Positions 36,584 to 44,850 of a DNA stretch of 64,000 nt are shown here, one piece after another. The stretch is from NCBI RefSeq assembly GCF_000169335.1, contig NZ_AAXW01000010.1, forward strand, positions 1-64,000, given 5' to 3'. The translations under genes were made by a program, and so were the position numbers. The notes beneath the pieces are model-generated. The model was not told the DNA's origin. It saw only the letters and a program-made list of their open reading frames with translations, and made no database searches. The DNA is from Crocosphaera chwakensis CCY0110 (GTDB taxonomy: Bacteria; Cyanobacteriota; Cyanobacteriia; Cyanobacteriales; Microcystaceae). The stretch's first letter is position 1; every line of letters begins with the position of its first letter.

Positions 36584-37039
36584 AACGATTGATGGATCTA
36601 GGTTAGTTGATAGGTTGAGAATTCAATCTCAGCGATAATTACAGGTTGTACGTTTTAAAAGAATATGATGGCAACCATGTTTTAGACAAGCAGATTACTA
36701 AAATTTTCCTCTCTCTTGATCTAGAGGTTTGGGTCGTCTACAAAGTCCACCTTAAATTATTACAGAAATTCGTTAACAATACATAAGAACTTTAAGTGGA
36801 GACGAGAGGTAAAAACGCACTTATGAGGTAAGGAGATCAGCTAAAGAGCATTTATGAGAAATTTTCTTTAAGAATTATGAAGTTTATTGAATGGAGAAAA
36901 TCAATTTTTAGCTCTGGAAAAATCCCCTATTCCCCATAGATAAGGGAAGTTTAAGGATCATGAATTATGGTATCGTTGATATTGCCGTAATGCGTGCAAA
37001 GATTAATATACCCACAAAATCATAATTTGCAGGAGAACA
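36584..37039. other. Divergent promoter region of petC and psbV
   Basis: 456 bases with no coding frame, between two divergent photosynthesis genes. A weak CCTCT/AGAGG stem lies at about 36711-36730. I see no defined binding site. The psbV ATG at 37040 has an SD (GGAGA). Confidence 0.4.
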
Positions 37040-37525
37040 ATGGTGAAACGATTTATTCTGATGGCGATCGCTGCTATCTTTTTCTTTTTACAATTTCCCA
37101 TCCATAACGCCAGTGCTTTAGAATTAACCGAGGAAACTCGGACTGTCCCCTTAACTGAAGAAGGGGAAACAACAACTTTAAGCAGTGAACAGATCACCAA
37201 TGGTCAAAGACTATTCATTCGTGAATGTACCCAATGTCACTTACAAGGAAAAACCAAGACCAATAATAATGTTAGTTTGGGATTAGAAGACTTATCCTTG
37301 GCTGAACCTCCTCGTGATAATGTATTAGGTTTGGTTGATTATCTGAAATATCCCACCAGTTACGATGGAGAAGACGACTACACAGAATTACACGTTAATG
37401 TTAGTCGCCCTGATATTTATCCAGAATTGAGAGACTTTACCGAAGACGATCTTTATGATGTGTCTGGTTATATTTTAGTCGCCCCCAAATTAGATTCTTA
37501 TTGGGGTGGATCAATTTACTTCTAA
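37040..37525 (+). CDS. psbV: Photosystem II cytochrome c550
   Basis: PsbV is a lumenal extrinsic subunit that stabilises the oxygen-evolving Mn cluster. The 161 residues include a signal peptide (ending NASA), mature start LELTEETRTV, the haem motif CTQCH near residue 62, LSLAEPPRDNVLGLVDYLKYPTSYDGE, and the C-terminus YWGGSIYF. All family features are present. A terminator follows at 37565-37594. Confidence 0.97.
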   Translation: MVKRFILMAIAAIFFFLQFPIHNASALELTEETRTVPLTEEGETTTLSSEQITNGQRLFIRECTQCHLQGKTKTNNNVSLGLEDLSLAEPPRDNVLGLVDYLKYPTSYDGEDDYTELHVNVSRPDIYPELRDFTEDDLYDVSGYILVAPKLDSYWGGSIYF

Positions 37526-37564
37526 ACCGAGTCATAGAGGCAATTTAGTTCACTTTCGTAATCT

Positions 37565-37594
37565 TCTCTCTAGCTTGTCTAGGGAGATTTTTTT
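37565..37594 (+). terminator. Rho-independent-type terminator of psbV
   Basis: TCTCTCTAG (37565-37573) pairs with CTAGGGAGA (37579-37587; one G-U pair) and is followed at once by TTTTTTT. Confidence 0.85.
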
Positions 37595-37690
37595 GTTTTC
37601 TAGAAACTCGTACAAACGAAATGTTAAGCTAAGTTGAAGTCAAAAAATTAATCATTTTACTTCTGACCTCTAAATTCTAAATTCTCAAAT

Positions 37691-38391
37691 ATGGTTCCTT
37701 TAAACGATAATAACCCCACCCAAAGAACTGCTTATGTTACTTATGGATTGATTATTGTTAATATTTTAGTTTTCTTCAAAGAAATTAGTTTAAATTCTGA
37801 GGAACTATCGCAATTTTTTCAATATTATGCCATTGTCCCAAAACAGTTAACCGCAGGGTTTAGCGGGGTAGATTTTTATCATCCCATTCCTGAATGGATG
37901 ACCTGATTACTTCTCAATTTCTTCATGCTGGCTTTTTACATATTGCCGGAAATATGTTGTTTTTATGGATTTTTGGCAATAACGTAGAGGATAAATTAGG
38001 TCATGTAAAATACTTATTATTTTATTTAACTTGTGGCGTGTTAGCTGGTTTGAGTCAATGGTATTTTGCCCCTTATTCTGAGATTCCTTCTTTAGGGGCT
38101 AGTGGGGCGATCGCAGGAGTGATGGGAGCTTATATTTTACGCTTTCCCCAGGCACAAGTGTTAACTTTAATTCCTTTAGGCATTTTTATTACCACCATTA
38201 GAGTTCCGGCAGTCTTCTTTTTGGGATTTTGGTTTTTGCAGCAAGCTATCTATGGGTTTGCCAGTTTAAATGTTCAAACCAACGTAGGAATGGAAGGCGG
38301 TGGCGTGGCTTACTGGGCTCACGCCGGAGGCTTTGTATTTGGATTTATTTTAGGCCCATTATTAGGATTATTTAACGATAAAAATCGTTAA
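37691..38391 (+). pseudogene. Rhomboid family intramembrane serine protease, frameshifted
   Basis: Two overlapping frames together make one rhomboid. 37691-37906 encodes the N-terminal 71 residues with the first membrane helix. 37894-38391 encodes the rest, with FLHAGFLHIAGNMLFLWIFGNNVED, the catalytic serine in LGASGAIAG and the catalytic histidine in WAHAGGF. The break is at ATGACC|TGATTACT near 37903-37908, where adding one base restores PEWMT-LITSQF. It could be a real inactivating deletion or a sequencing error. The catalytic residues are otherwise intact. Confidence 0.8.
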
Positions 38392-38392
38392 A

Positions 38393-38624
38393 TTAAATAG
38401 CAACATCCTCTTCTACTGCTCGGATAGTTTCTGTCGACTCATTAGTAAATAATGCAATTCCAAAAGATAAGGTACCCACTAAATCCTGCGGTACAAAAAG
38501 CAGAAACAGAATGAAAAATGGCAGCCCACAGAGGATTTTCTACATTAGGTTGTAAAAAATATAAGTAAAGTCCAATGGCTCCCATTACTTCTATAATTTT
38601 TGAAAAATAAATTCCAACATTATA
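38393..38624 (-). pseudogene. KtrB/TrkH-type potassium transporter relic
   Basis: The minus strand reads GIYFSKIIEVMGAIGLYLYF, then LWAAIFHSVSAFCTAGFSG, the conserved TrkH/KtrB selectivity-loop block. A frame change then leads into TLSFGIALFTNESTETIRAV and a stop at 38393-38395, which looks like the transporter's C-terminus. So one end of the gene and a large internal part are deleted. The remainder is about 75 codons in two frames. Confidence 0.65.
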
Positions 38625-38900
38625 TTATTGACTTTTTTAAAAGTCTATCTGTCTCAAGATATCATTTTTAATGAAACAAAGCTGGCTTAAAAGGTAAAAT
38701 AAGAAGAAAATAAAATTTTTCGTAAATAGCTATTTTTTACATTTTTTAGTTTTTTTTACTAAAATTTATGCTTTTATTTCTGTTTTATGAGAAACTCCTA
38801 AACCCCTGTTCTCTGTTCCCCATTTCCTACCTTCATCAGCTAGTTTTATCGAAGATGCAAGATATGAGTCGACACTCATGTACTCGAATACAATTAAGCT

Positions 38901-39245
38901 TTAATTTGATTTGATTAGATATTTAACACCTATTCTGGTAATATTATTGTCCAATCTTTTTAACCAAACAATTTGGCATAAAATAGGATCAATTCCTTGC
39001 ATTTTTAAATTACATAATTGACCAATATATAATTTTTTCTCGCCAATAATAATTAATCCACAACCACTAAAAGAATCATCAATAATCATTCCTTTGAAAG
39101 ATTGTTGTATTTCCTGTCCATCAATTAATAGTTCAATAGAAGCTCCTTGACTATTATAATAACGTTGATCTTTACGTTTATAATAACGTTGATCTTTACG
39201 TTGATTACATAAAGAAAATAAGATTTGATTTGAGGTTGTTGTCAT
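38901..39245 (-). CDS. PilZ-domain protein, putative cyclic-di-GMP receptor
   Basis: A 114-residue single PilZ domain. The c-di-GMP RxxxR motif appears twice in a tandem 8-residue duplication (RKDQRYYK RKDQRYYN, about residues 16-31). The DxSxxG motif follows as DDSFSG near 56-61. The DNA shows two copies of about 21-24 bases at 39155-39203. It may tie c-di-GMP to motility or exopolysaccharide. It is isolated, with an AT-rich gap (38625-38900) that contains nothing coding. Confidence 0.75.
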   Translation of the reverse strand: MTTTSNQILFSLCNQRKDQRYYKRKDQRYYNSQGASIELLIDGQEIQQSFKGMIIDDSFSGCGLIIIGEKKLYIGQLCNLKMQGIDPILCQIVWLKRLDNNITRIGVKYLIKSN

Positions 39246-39449
39246 TGGTAATGAATAAGATATGATTAATACTATTATTACGGATAATACAATTATCGAT
39301 AATGATTTTTAATGTGGCAATCAGGAAAATCACTGATAATTTGTTACTTAGATTACACTTTTTCCTTATTAAAACGTTAACGTATCCCGATCTTGACAAG
39401 TTACCTTGTTTCAGGAATAATTACTGGTGTATATATACCTAAAAAAAAC

Positions 39450-39608
39450 ATGGATGTCGTTCGCATTATCTGTGCCGTTATTCTTCCACCACTAGGAGTT
39501 TTCCTACAAGTGGGTATCGGACCACAATTCTGGATCAATATTTTATTAACATTATTAGGTTATATTCCTGGTATTGTTCACGCAGTGTGGGTAATTGCTA
39601 AAAAATAG
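39450..39608 (+). CDS. YqaE/Pmp3-family membrane protein
   Basis: A 52-residue protein with two membrane helices. The family pattern is MDVVRIICAVILPPLGVFLQ, then FWINILLTLLGYIPGIVHAVWVI. Pmp3-type peptides affect membrane potential and salt tolerance. The start at 39450 gives exactly the family length; the longer frame upstream is not used. Confidence 0.88.
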   Translation: MDVVRIICAVILPPLGVFLQVGIGPQFWINILLTLLGYIPGIVHAVWVIAKK

Positions 39609-39860
39609 TTGATTCTGAAAACTAGAATAATAATTATATTTTTATCGACAAGTTTATTTTATGAACTTGTCTCTTATGCTGAGAAGACTCGCATCTTAAA
39701 CTAGGTTAAAACCAGTGAATGAGTTAATAAAACTTTGTAAGATAGGACTTTTCGCTTTTTTAACCTTGATTGTTTAAACTACATTTATTCAATTTTTTTA
39801 TTAGTACAAGATAGGAGAATAAATAACAAAAAGAAATTAAAATCTTCTGGCTTATACTGG

Positions 39861-39955
39861 TATATCAATTCTGAAAAAGAAGATAGCAAACCAAGAGACG
39901 TTAGGAGTGAGTCTCTCTATAAAAATGTCTTGTTGACATTGAGAGAATTGATATA
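39861..39955. ncRNA. Candidate structured RNA (three-stem junction) upstream of the kinase gene
   Basis: A perfect 12-bp pair, TATATCAATTCT (39861-39872) with AGAATTGATATA (39944-39955), closes a 95-base element. Inside it are two further perfect stems: AGAGAC/GTCTCT (39894-39899 with 39911-39916) and AATGTC/GACATT (39924-39929 with 39935-39940). This is the layout of a three-way junction. It ends 70 bases before the Ser/Thr kinase start. The strand is unknown and I match no known riboswitch. A small MITE-like repeat is the alternative. Confidence 0.45.
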
Positions 39956-40024
39956 TTAAGTCACTTTATCGGATTAGCTAGAATAAAGCTTAATTGTCTG
40001 ACTAGGGCAATAAGAGGGGGTACC

Positions 40025-41611
40025 ATGTCATCATTACTAAACTATCGTTATCAAGTTGTAGAAAGTTTGGCAAAAGGAGGATTTGGAGAGACATTTCTCG
40101 CCATTGATACTCATATGCCCTCAGAAAGAAAATGTGTTATTAAACAATTGAAGCCGGCGGTTCAGTCTCCTGTGATACCTGACTGGTTAAAGGAAAGATT
40201 TGCCAAAGAAGCAGCTATTTTAGAAGAATTAGGAGAAAGACATCCTCAAATTCCCACCCTATACGCCTATTTTTCAGAGGGAGGAGATTTTTATTTAGTA
40301 CAAGAATGGATCGAAGGCGAAACCTTAACCCAGATTCATCAAAGACAAGGGAATTTGTCACCAGAGCAAGTTAAAGAAATCTTAATAGGAATCTTACCCA
40401 TTCTTGACTATGTTCATGGTTGTCGCATTATTCACCGTGATATTAAACCGGATAACATTATTATTCGTAGCCATGATAAAAAGCCTGTTTTAATTGATTT
40501 TGGCATTGTGAAAGAAAGTGTCGCTACGATAATTCATGGTAACGGCAATACGCCCTATTCTGTGGGACTGGGAACCCCTGGTTATATGGCCTCAGAACAA
40601 GCTGCCGGTCGTCCTATTATTTCTAGTGATTTATACAGTTTGGGACTGACTGCAGTTTTTTTACTAACGGGAAAAACTCCTCAATATTTAGCCACTGACC
40701 CCAATACTGGGGAAATTTTGTGGCGAAAAGAAGCCCCAGATATTAAGTCTAGTTTGGGTAATGTTATTGATCGTGCCATTCGTTTTCATCCTCGCGATCG
40801 CTTTTCTACAGCCAAAGAAATGCTAGAGGCCCTAAAAGTTTCTCAGACTCTCCCCACTGCAGCGACGATAGCCATTGGACAACAAAATTTATCTTTATCG
40901 ACTGGTTCCCCAGAAATCACCAGTACCACTAACCCACCAGAAACAGAAGCAGAAGCAGATACCCCCTGGGCCTTGTTGGCTTTAGGTTCATTTTTGGCGG
41001 CCAGTGCGATCATTGGTGGATTGATCTTAGGGATCACGTTAGCAACAAAAGAGCGATCGCAACCAACATCCTCTCCCTCTGCTTCCCCTGAGTCTCAATC
41101 AAGTCCTCAACCAGAATTTTCCCAACCTCAACCGAGATCCCCTCAACCCATTCGTCGTCCTCGGCGATCTCAACCATCTCCGAGTCCTACCCCAGAACCG
41201 CCTCCGACTTCAACCTCAGAATCCTCTACAACTCCAGAGGATAAAGTGTCTCCGAGTCCCACCCCAGAATCCTCTACAACTCCAGAGGGTAAACCGTCTC
41301 CGAGTCCTACCCCAGAACCCTCTGCGACTCCTAAAGCTCAACCGTCTCCCAATTCTACGCCGATTCCAGAACCAACTAAAGTAGTCCCTATTCCTGTTGA
41401 ACCTCCTCCACAGGTATCTGAACCAAAAGAAAACGCCAATGAGGATAGTTCAGAACCGCCCTTAATTATTCCTAATATTCCCCCTAAACCAGCAGCAGAA
41501 AAACCGCCTCAAGAAGAGGAAAATAAATACAATATTCAAAAATATTTTGAGTCTGATAGAGAACAAAATCAATCTAATATCAAACAGTATTTTGATTCTG
41601 ACAGACCATAA
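40025..41611 (+). CDS. Serine/threonine protein kinase with proline-rich tail
   Basis: A 528-residue Hanks-type kinase. The kinase domain (about 8-270) has LAKGGFGETFLA (Gly loop), CVIKQL (Lys), HRDIKPDNII (catalytic loop), DFG, and GTPGYMASEQ. A membrane helix spans about 319-342. The outer part holds repeated S-P-S-P-T-P-E units (about 385-455), and the end carries two copies of IxxYFxSDR (IQKYFESDR and IKQYFDSDR). No PASTA or WD40 sensor is present. It is preceded by the candidate structured RNA. Confidence 0.9.
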   Translation: MSSLLNYRYQVVESLAKGGFGETFLAIDTHMPSERKCVIKQLKPAVQSPVIPDWLKERFAKEAAILEELGERHPQIPTLYAYFSEGGDFYLVQEWIEGETLTQIHQRQGNLSPEQVKEILIGILPILDYVHGCRIIHRDIKPDNIIIRSHDKKPVLIDFGIVKESVATIIHGNGNTPYSVGLGTPGYMASEQAAGRPIISSDLYSLGLTAVFLLTGKTPQYLATDPNTGEILWRKEAPDIKSSLGNVIDRAIRFHPRDRFSTAKEMLEALKVSQTLPTAATIAIGQQNLSLSTGSPEITSTTNPPETEAEADTPWALLALGSFLAASAIIGGLILGITLATKERSQPTSSPSASPESQSSPQPEFSQPQPRSPQPIRRPRRSQPSPSPTPEPPPTSTSESSTTPEDKVSPSPTPESSTTPEGKPSPSPTPEPSATPKAQPSPNSTPIPEPTKVVPIPVEPPPQVSEPKENANEDSSEPPLIIPNIPPKPAAEKPPQEEENKYNIQKYFESDREQNQSNIKQYFDSDRP

Positions 41612-41623
41612 TCATTAATTATT

Positions 41624-41944
41624 TCAAATTTCTTCTACTTCTAGTTTAGCGGAGGTTACTGCAGCAAAGGCAAACGCAAAAATAATGGGCATCGGATTCT
41701 GCAATAAATAACTCAAAACAACAGACGTAATTGAGATTAAAATAGCCGAACCTAACCAAGTTTTTTCTTCTGCACAAAATCCTTTTGTTGCTTTAATTAA
41801 TCTCAAGACTTCTGAAGGAATGGGTTCCGGCATAACTGCGCCGGGAGGAAAAGCCCAATAGTGATTATAACGTTCTCTAAATAAATCTGTCCATCCATTT
41901 TCTTCACACCATTCTTGTATCCATTCATCTCTAAAATGTTTCAT
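41624..41944 (-). CDS. Small membrane protein, unknown function
   Basis: A 106-residue protein. A Trp/Glu-rich soluble N-terminus (FRDEWIQEWCEENGWTDLF, then YNHYWAFPPGAVMPEPIP) is followed by two hydrophobic segments (about 65-80 and 84-98). No family is recognised beyond a cyanobacterial look. It converges on the kinase gene with a 12-base gap. Confidence 0.6.
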   Translation of the reverse strand: MKHFRDEWIQEWCEENGWTDLFRERYNHYWAFPPGAVMPEPIPSEVLRLIKATKGFCAEEKTWLGSAILISITSVVLSYLLQNPMPIIFAFAFAAVTSAKLEVEEI

Positions 41945-42095
41945 AATTTCTTTATTTCCTTTAATTTCTCATTAATTCTTGTATAAATTAATCTATTTTT
42001 CATAAATTAATCTATAGTTTAGAAATAGTTATTATTCATATTAACAAAACTATTCTGGGTTACTAAGCAACTTAATAAATCTTAATTTGAAAAAA

Positions 42096-42662
42096 TTAAG
42101 TACATATGCTTATGATGTTATTTTCTGTACAAATTGCTTGTAATTGTTGGTCCCAGGGTTCACAAGGAAGTTGAGGCAATAGGGCAAATTCAAAGATAAT
42201 GCCAACAGTGGGAATAGAAGACCATTGAGGAGAATTTAATAAGCGATCGTAGAACCCTCCACCATAGCCTAACCGATATCCATTGTAATCACAAGCCACC
42301 GCAGGAACCAGTATTAAATCAACTGTTTCATGACTTAAAATTGGAGCATTGGCAGAAGGTTCTACAATGCCATACTTTCCAGGAATTAGGGGATCTTGAG
42401 GTTGCCAAAAATGCCAAATCAACGACTTTTTAACACAGCGAGGAAATCCCCAATTATGATTAGTTGAAAATAGGTAAGTTAAATCAGGTTCTTGACGAAT
42501 AGAAAAGTAAGCGAGAATCGTTTTTGATTGTTGAAATAGAGGATAATTTTGCAGATTTTTACAGATTTTTTGACTGTTATTTTTCCAATCTAATTTTGAT
42601 AAATTTTCTCTTTCTTGAATCAGTTTTTTCCTAAGTTGTTTTTTAGTTTCTTTAAAATTCAT
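42096..42662 (-). CDS. 5-formyltetrahydrofolate cyclo-ligase
   Basis: A 188-residue enzyme that converts 5-formyl-THF to 5,10-methenyl-THF using ATP. The family blocks are KKQLRKKLIQERENLS at the start, ILAYFSIRQEPD, and the strongly conserved VPAVACDYNGYRLGYGGGFYDRLL near residues 120-143. It lies 63 bases downstream of the Dnd4-like gene on the same strand, so read-through is possible, but the job is unrelated. Confidence 0.92.
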   Translation of the reverse strand: MNFKETKKQLRKKLIQERENLSKLDWKNNSQKICKNLQNYPLFQQSKTILAYFSIRQEPDLTYLFSTNHNWGFPRCVKKSLIWHFWQPQDPLIPGKYGIVEPSANAPILSHETVDLILVPAVACDYNGYRLGYGGGFYDRLLNSPQWSSIPTVGIIFEFALLPQLPCEPWDQQLQAICTENNIISICT

Positions 42663-42725
42663 AATAGCTAATTCTTATTCTTTGTAGTCACACAATAGTT
42701 TATATAAAAACATCATAATTTATAA

Positions 42726-43190
42726 CTATAAAAATCGACTTAAATCAAATTCATCCTCTGGGGTATTACTGGGAAACCTTTCTAAATTTAGTAATAATAA
42801 TAAATGATCTGAATAATCAACAATTCCTTTTAATTCTTCTTGTAATTGTTCTAGTCCACCATTAGCATATTCTTCAAAGATTTGCACTCTTTGATTTTCT
42901 GCATCGGTATCATAAAGAGAGAGAACATGAGGGTCATTGGTTTCTGCGATCGCTAATAATTTTATCACAGCATCATAACCCCTAGAAACAAAAATTTCTA
43001 AACTAATAGGTGCAGGTTCTTTTGAGATAATATTAAGAGGAATTCGCTTGTTATATTTTCCCCCTAAAGTGGCTGCAAAAGTAATAACATCTGCATAGGT
43101 TTGAAAGGGTCCAACCCCTCCACCGAAATCTACCAAAGATTGAACTAATTCTGATTTATCTTTACTAATTCTAATACGATTAATTGCCAT
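42726..43190 (-). CDS. Dnd system-associated protein 4 homologue
   Basis: A 154-residue soluble protein. The pattern (RIRISKDKSELVQSLV, GPFQTYADVITFAATLGGKY, then RIPL, VSRGYDAVIKLLAIAETNDP and the VQIFEEYANGGLEQLQEELKG block) fits 'dnd system-associated protein 4', found near DNA-phosphorothioation and other defence genes. No dnd core genes are in the window. It follows the TIR-like gene by only 9 bases, so the two are probably cotranscribed and may act together. The biochemical role is unknown. Confidence 0.7.
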   Translation of the reverse strand: MAINRIRISKDKSELVQSLVDFGGGVGPFQTYADVITFAATLGGKYNKRIPLNIISKEPAPISLEIFVSRGYDAVIKLLAIAETNDPHVLSLYDTDAENQRVQIFEEYANGGLEQLQEELKGIVDYSDHLLLLLNLERFPSNTPEDEFDLSRFL

Positions 43191-43199
43191 TTTTTAAAA

Positions 43200-43994
43200 T
43201 TAGATTAATTTGTTTTCAACTAAAAAATTTCGACATTTTTTGGTAATATATAAACCATAAATATTTTTTTCTAAAGCTCCTTCTTCTATTAGTTTATCAA
43301 GATAATAATCTAATTCTACTACTGATTGCATATTAGAATAATAATCTACTTCAATATCAGGAGGTCTGAGTGAAACAAAATATTTTTTATCATACAATGT
43401 ACCATCAAAATATTTAGCAATAGTCCTCAAGATTTTTAGTTTAACTACATTAGATATATGATTGTTTTTTGTTTCTTGAGTTTCTACATTTTGATTAGTT
43501 ATGACTTCAGCTTTTTCTATATTTATTTCCTGTTGTAAACTACCTAACTTATTGATTGCTTTGCTAATATCAAAACAAGCAGGACCAAGAGCAGCTAATA
43601 AATTGTTATCTTGACGACTATTATCATAAGTTGCTGGTGTCACCCCTAATAAATCACTGGGTAGTCGAAAATCTTTTATTCCTCTCGGCATTAATATAAA
43701 ACATCTTCTTTTTCCTAACTTTGCAATAAATAAACCTAATTCAAAGATCACATTATCTCGTACAGCTTGATATTTTTGTTCTCTAATGTGAGAAATATCA
43801 TCAGGACTGAAAACAAAAATAGCAAAATCAAACTTATCTAAACTATTAACTAAATCATCTAAAGTATTACTAGACAACTCAAAAATTCCTTGATTCCAAA
43901 CCGTTACTTCTCCTGTATGATCTAAATTTTTTTGAGCAGCATAAGCAACATCTAAACCTTCAAACGACGAACCGATAAAAACCTTTAGCTTCAT
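43200..43994 (-). CDS. TIR-like (CAP12/Pycsar-effector type) nucleotide-binding protein
   Basis: A 264-residue protein. The N-terminal domain (about 1-150) matches the predicted nucleotide-binding TIR-like family: KVFIGSSFEGLDVAYAAQKN, FDFAIFVFSPDD, then RDNVIFELGLFIAKLGKRRC, whose Glu is the expected NADase catalytic residue, and LPSDLLGVTPATYD. A linker leads to a C-terminal winged-helix-like domain (about 180-264), a possible sensor. Such proteins kill infected cells by NAD depletion in CBASS and Pycsar systems, but no cyclase gene is adjacent. It is coupled to a Dnd4-like gene. Confidence 0.75.
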   Translation of the reverse strand: MKLKVFIGSSFEGLDVAYAAQKNLDHTGEVTVWNQGIFELSSNTLDDLVNSLDKFDFAIFVFSPDDISHIREQKYQAVRDNVIFELGLFIAKLGKRRCFILMPRGIKDFRLPSDLLGVTPATYDNSRQDNNLLAALGPACFDISKAINKLGSLQQEINIEKAEVITNQNVETQETKNNHISNVVKLKILRTIAKYFDGTLYDKKYFVSLRPPDIEVDYYSNMQSVVELDYYLDKLIEEGALEKNIYGLYITKKCRNFLVENKLI

Positions 43995-44176
43995 GAATCT
44001 TGAAACTTTAAACTAACTAAAATAATGATAGTATAAAAATAGTATATCATGCCTAAATATTGACTTAAATCGCCTGTTTCTCACTCTCAACACCCAATAC
44101 CCAACACCCAACACCCCCCTTTGCTCATTTTTGTGAGAGAATACGTAACTAAATAGGGGTTGTCTCTTTCAATCTA

Positions 44177-44701
44177 ATGGTTTTTTGGAAACGATTGTTT
44201 AATAATACAGATATATCAAACACTGATCAGAAGTCCCAGTTTAAAGGGGAACCGGTCAAATTAAAAGGCCAGACTGACGGTCAAACTCGCATTTTTTTCA
44301 CCAGAGAAAGAGAGATCGATCTCTACGAACTCGAAGAATTATGTGATGCGGTAGGGTGGGCCCGTCGTCCCTTACGGAAAGTTAAACGCGCACTGACCTA
44401 CAGTTTTATGGTGGTGTCAGCGTGGGAAGTGAAAGGAAACCGTAAGCGATTAATTGGGTTTGCTCGCGCGACTTCAGATCACGCTTTTAATGCGACCATA
44501 TGGGATGTGGTCATACATCCACGGTTCCAAAGTAAAGGACTGGGGAAAGGGATGATGAAGTATATGATTCGTCAATTAAGAAGCGAGGATATTAGTAATA
44601 TTACTCTCTTTGCTGATCCTCAAGTAGTGGACTTTTACCGTCGTTTGGGGTTTGTACTAGATCCCGAAGGAATTAAAGGGATGTTTTGGTATCCCGATTA
44701 G
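44177..44701 (+). CDS. GNAT-family N-acetyltransferase (Ycf52/NSI-like)
   Basis: A 174-residue protein. The acetyl-CoA-binding motif A is in VVIHPRFQSKGLGKGMMKYM (R/Q-x-x-G-x-G), followed by ITLFADPQVVDFYRRLGF. The preceding block GFARATSDHAFNATIWDV fits the plastid/cyanobacterial Ycf52 group, whose plant relatives acetylate thylakoid proteins. A charged 40-residue N-terminus precedes the domain. It lies 34 bases upstream of tRNA-Pro. Confidence 0.85.
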   Translation: MVFWKRLFNNTDISNTDQKSQFKGEPVKLKGQTDGQTRIFFTREREIDLYELEELCDAVGWARRPLRKVKRALTYSFMVVSAWEVKGNRKRLIGFARATSDHAFNATIWDVVIHPRFQSKGLGKGMMKYMIRQLRSEDISNITLFADPQVVDFYRRLGFVLDPEGIKGMFWYPD

Positions 44702-44735
44702 GAACAGTTTAGGTTATAATAAGAAAGAAACGTTA

Positions 44736-44809
44736 CGGGATGTAGCGCAGCTTGGTAGCGCGCCTGCTTTGGGAGCAGGATGTCGTAGGTTCAAATCCTG
44801 CCATCCCGA
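44736..44809 (+). tRNA. tRNA-Pro (anticodon UGG)
   Basis: A cloverleaf can be drawn: acceptor CGGGATG/CATCCCG, D arm GCGC..GCGC, anticodon arm CCTGC-TTTGGGA-GCAGG with anticodon TGG, T arm GTAGG-TTCAAAT-CCTGC (one mismatch). The discriminator base is A, and CCA is not encoded. UGG can read all four proline codons with wobble. Confidence 0.95.
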
Positions 44810-44850
44810 TTAAATCATTTTGTTAGATAACTGCGTCAGTAAACTGTTTA

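Noticed and set aside
39890..39930. Cyclic-di-GMP (GEMM) riboswitch suggested by AGCAAACC in the structured element
   Set aside because: Only one short piece resembles the GEMM core; the second conserved arm and tetraloop are missing.
41200..41340. Direct repeats in the kinase tail considered as a CRISPR-like array
   Set aside because: They are in frame, coding for SPSPTPE units, with no regular spacers.
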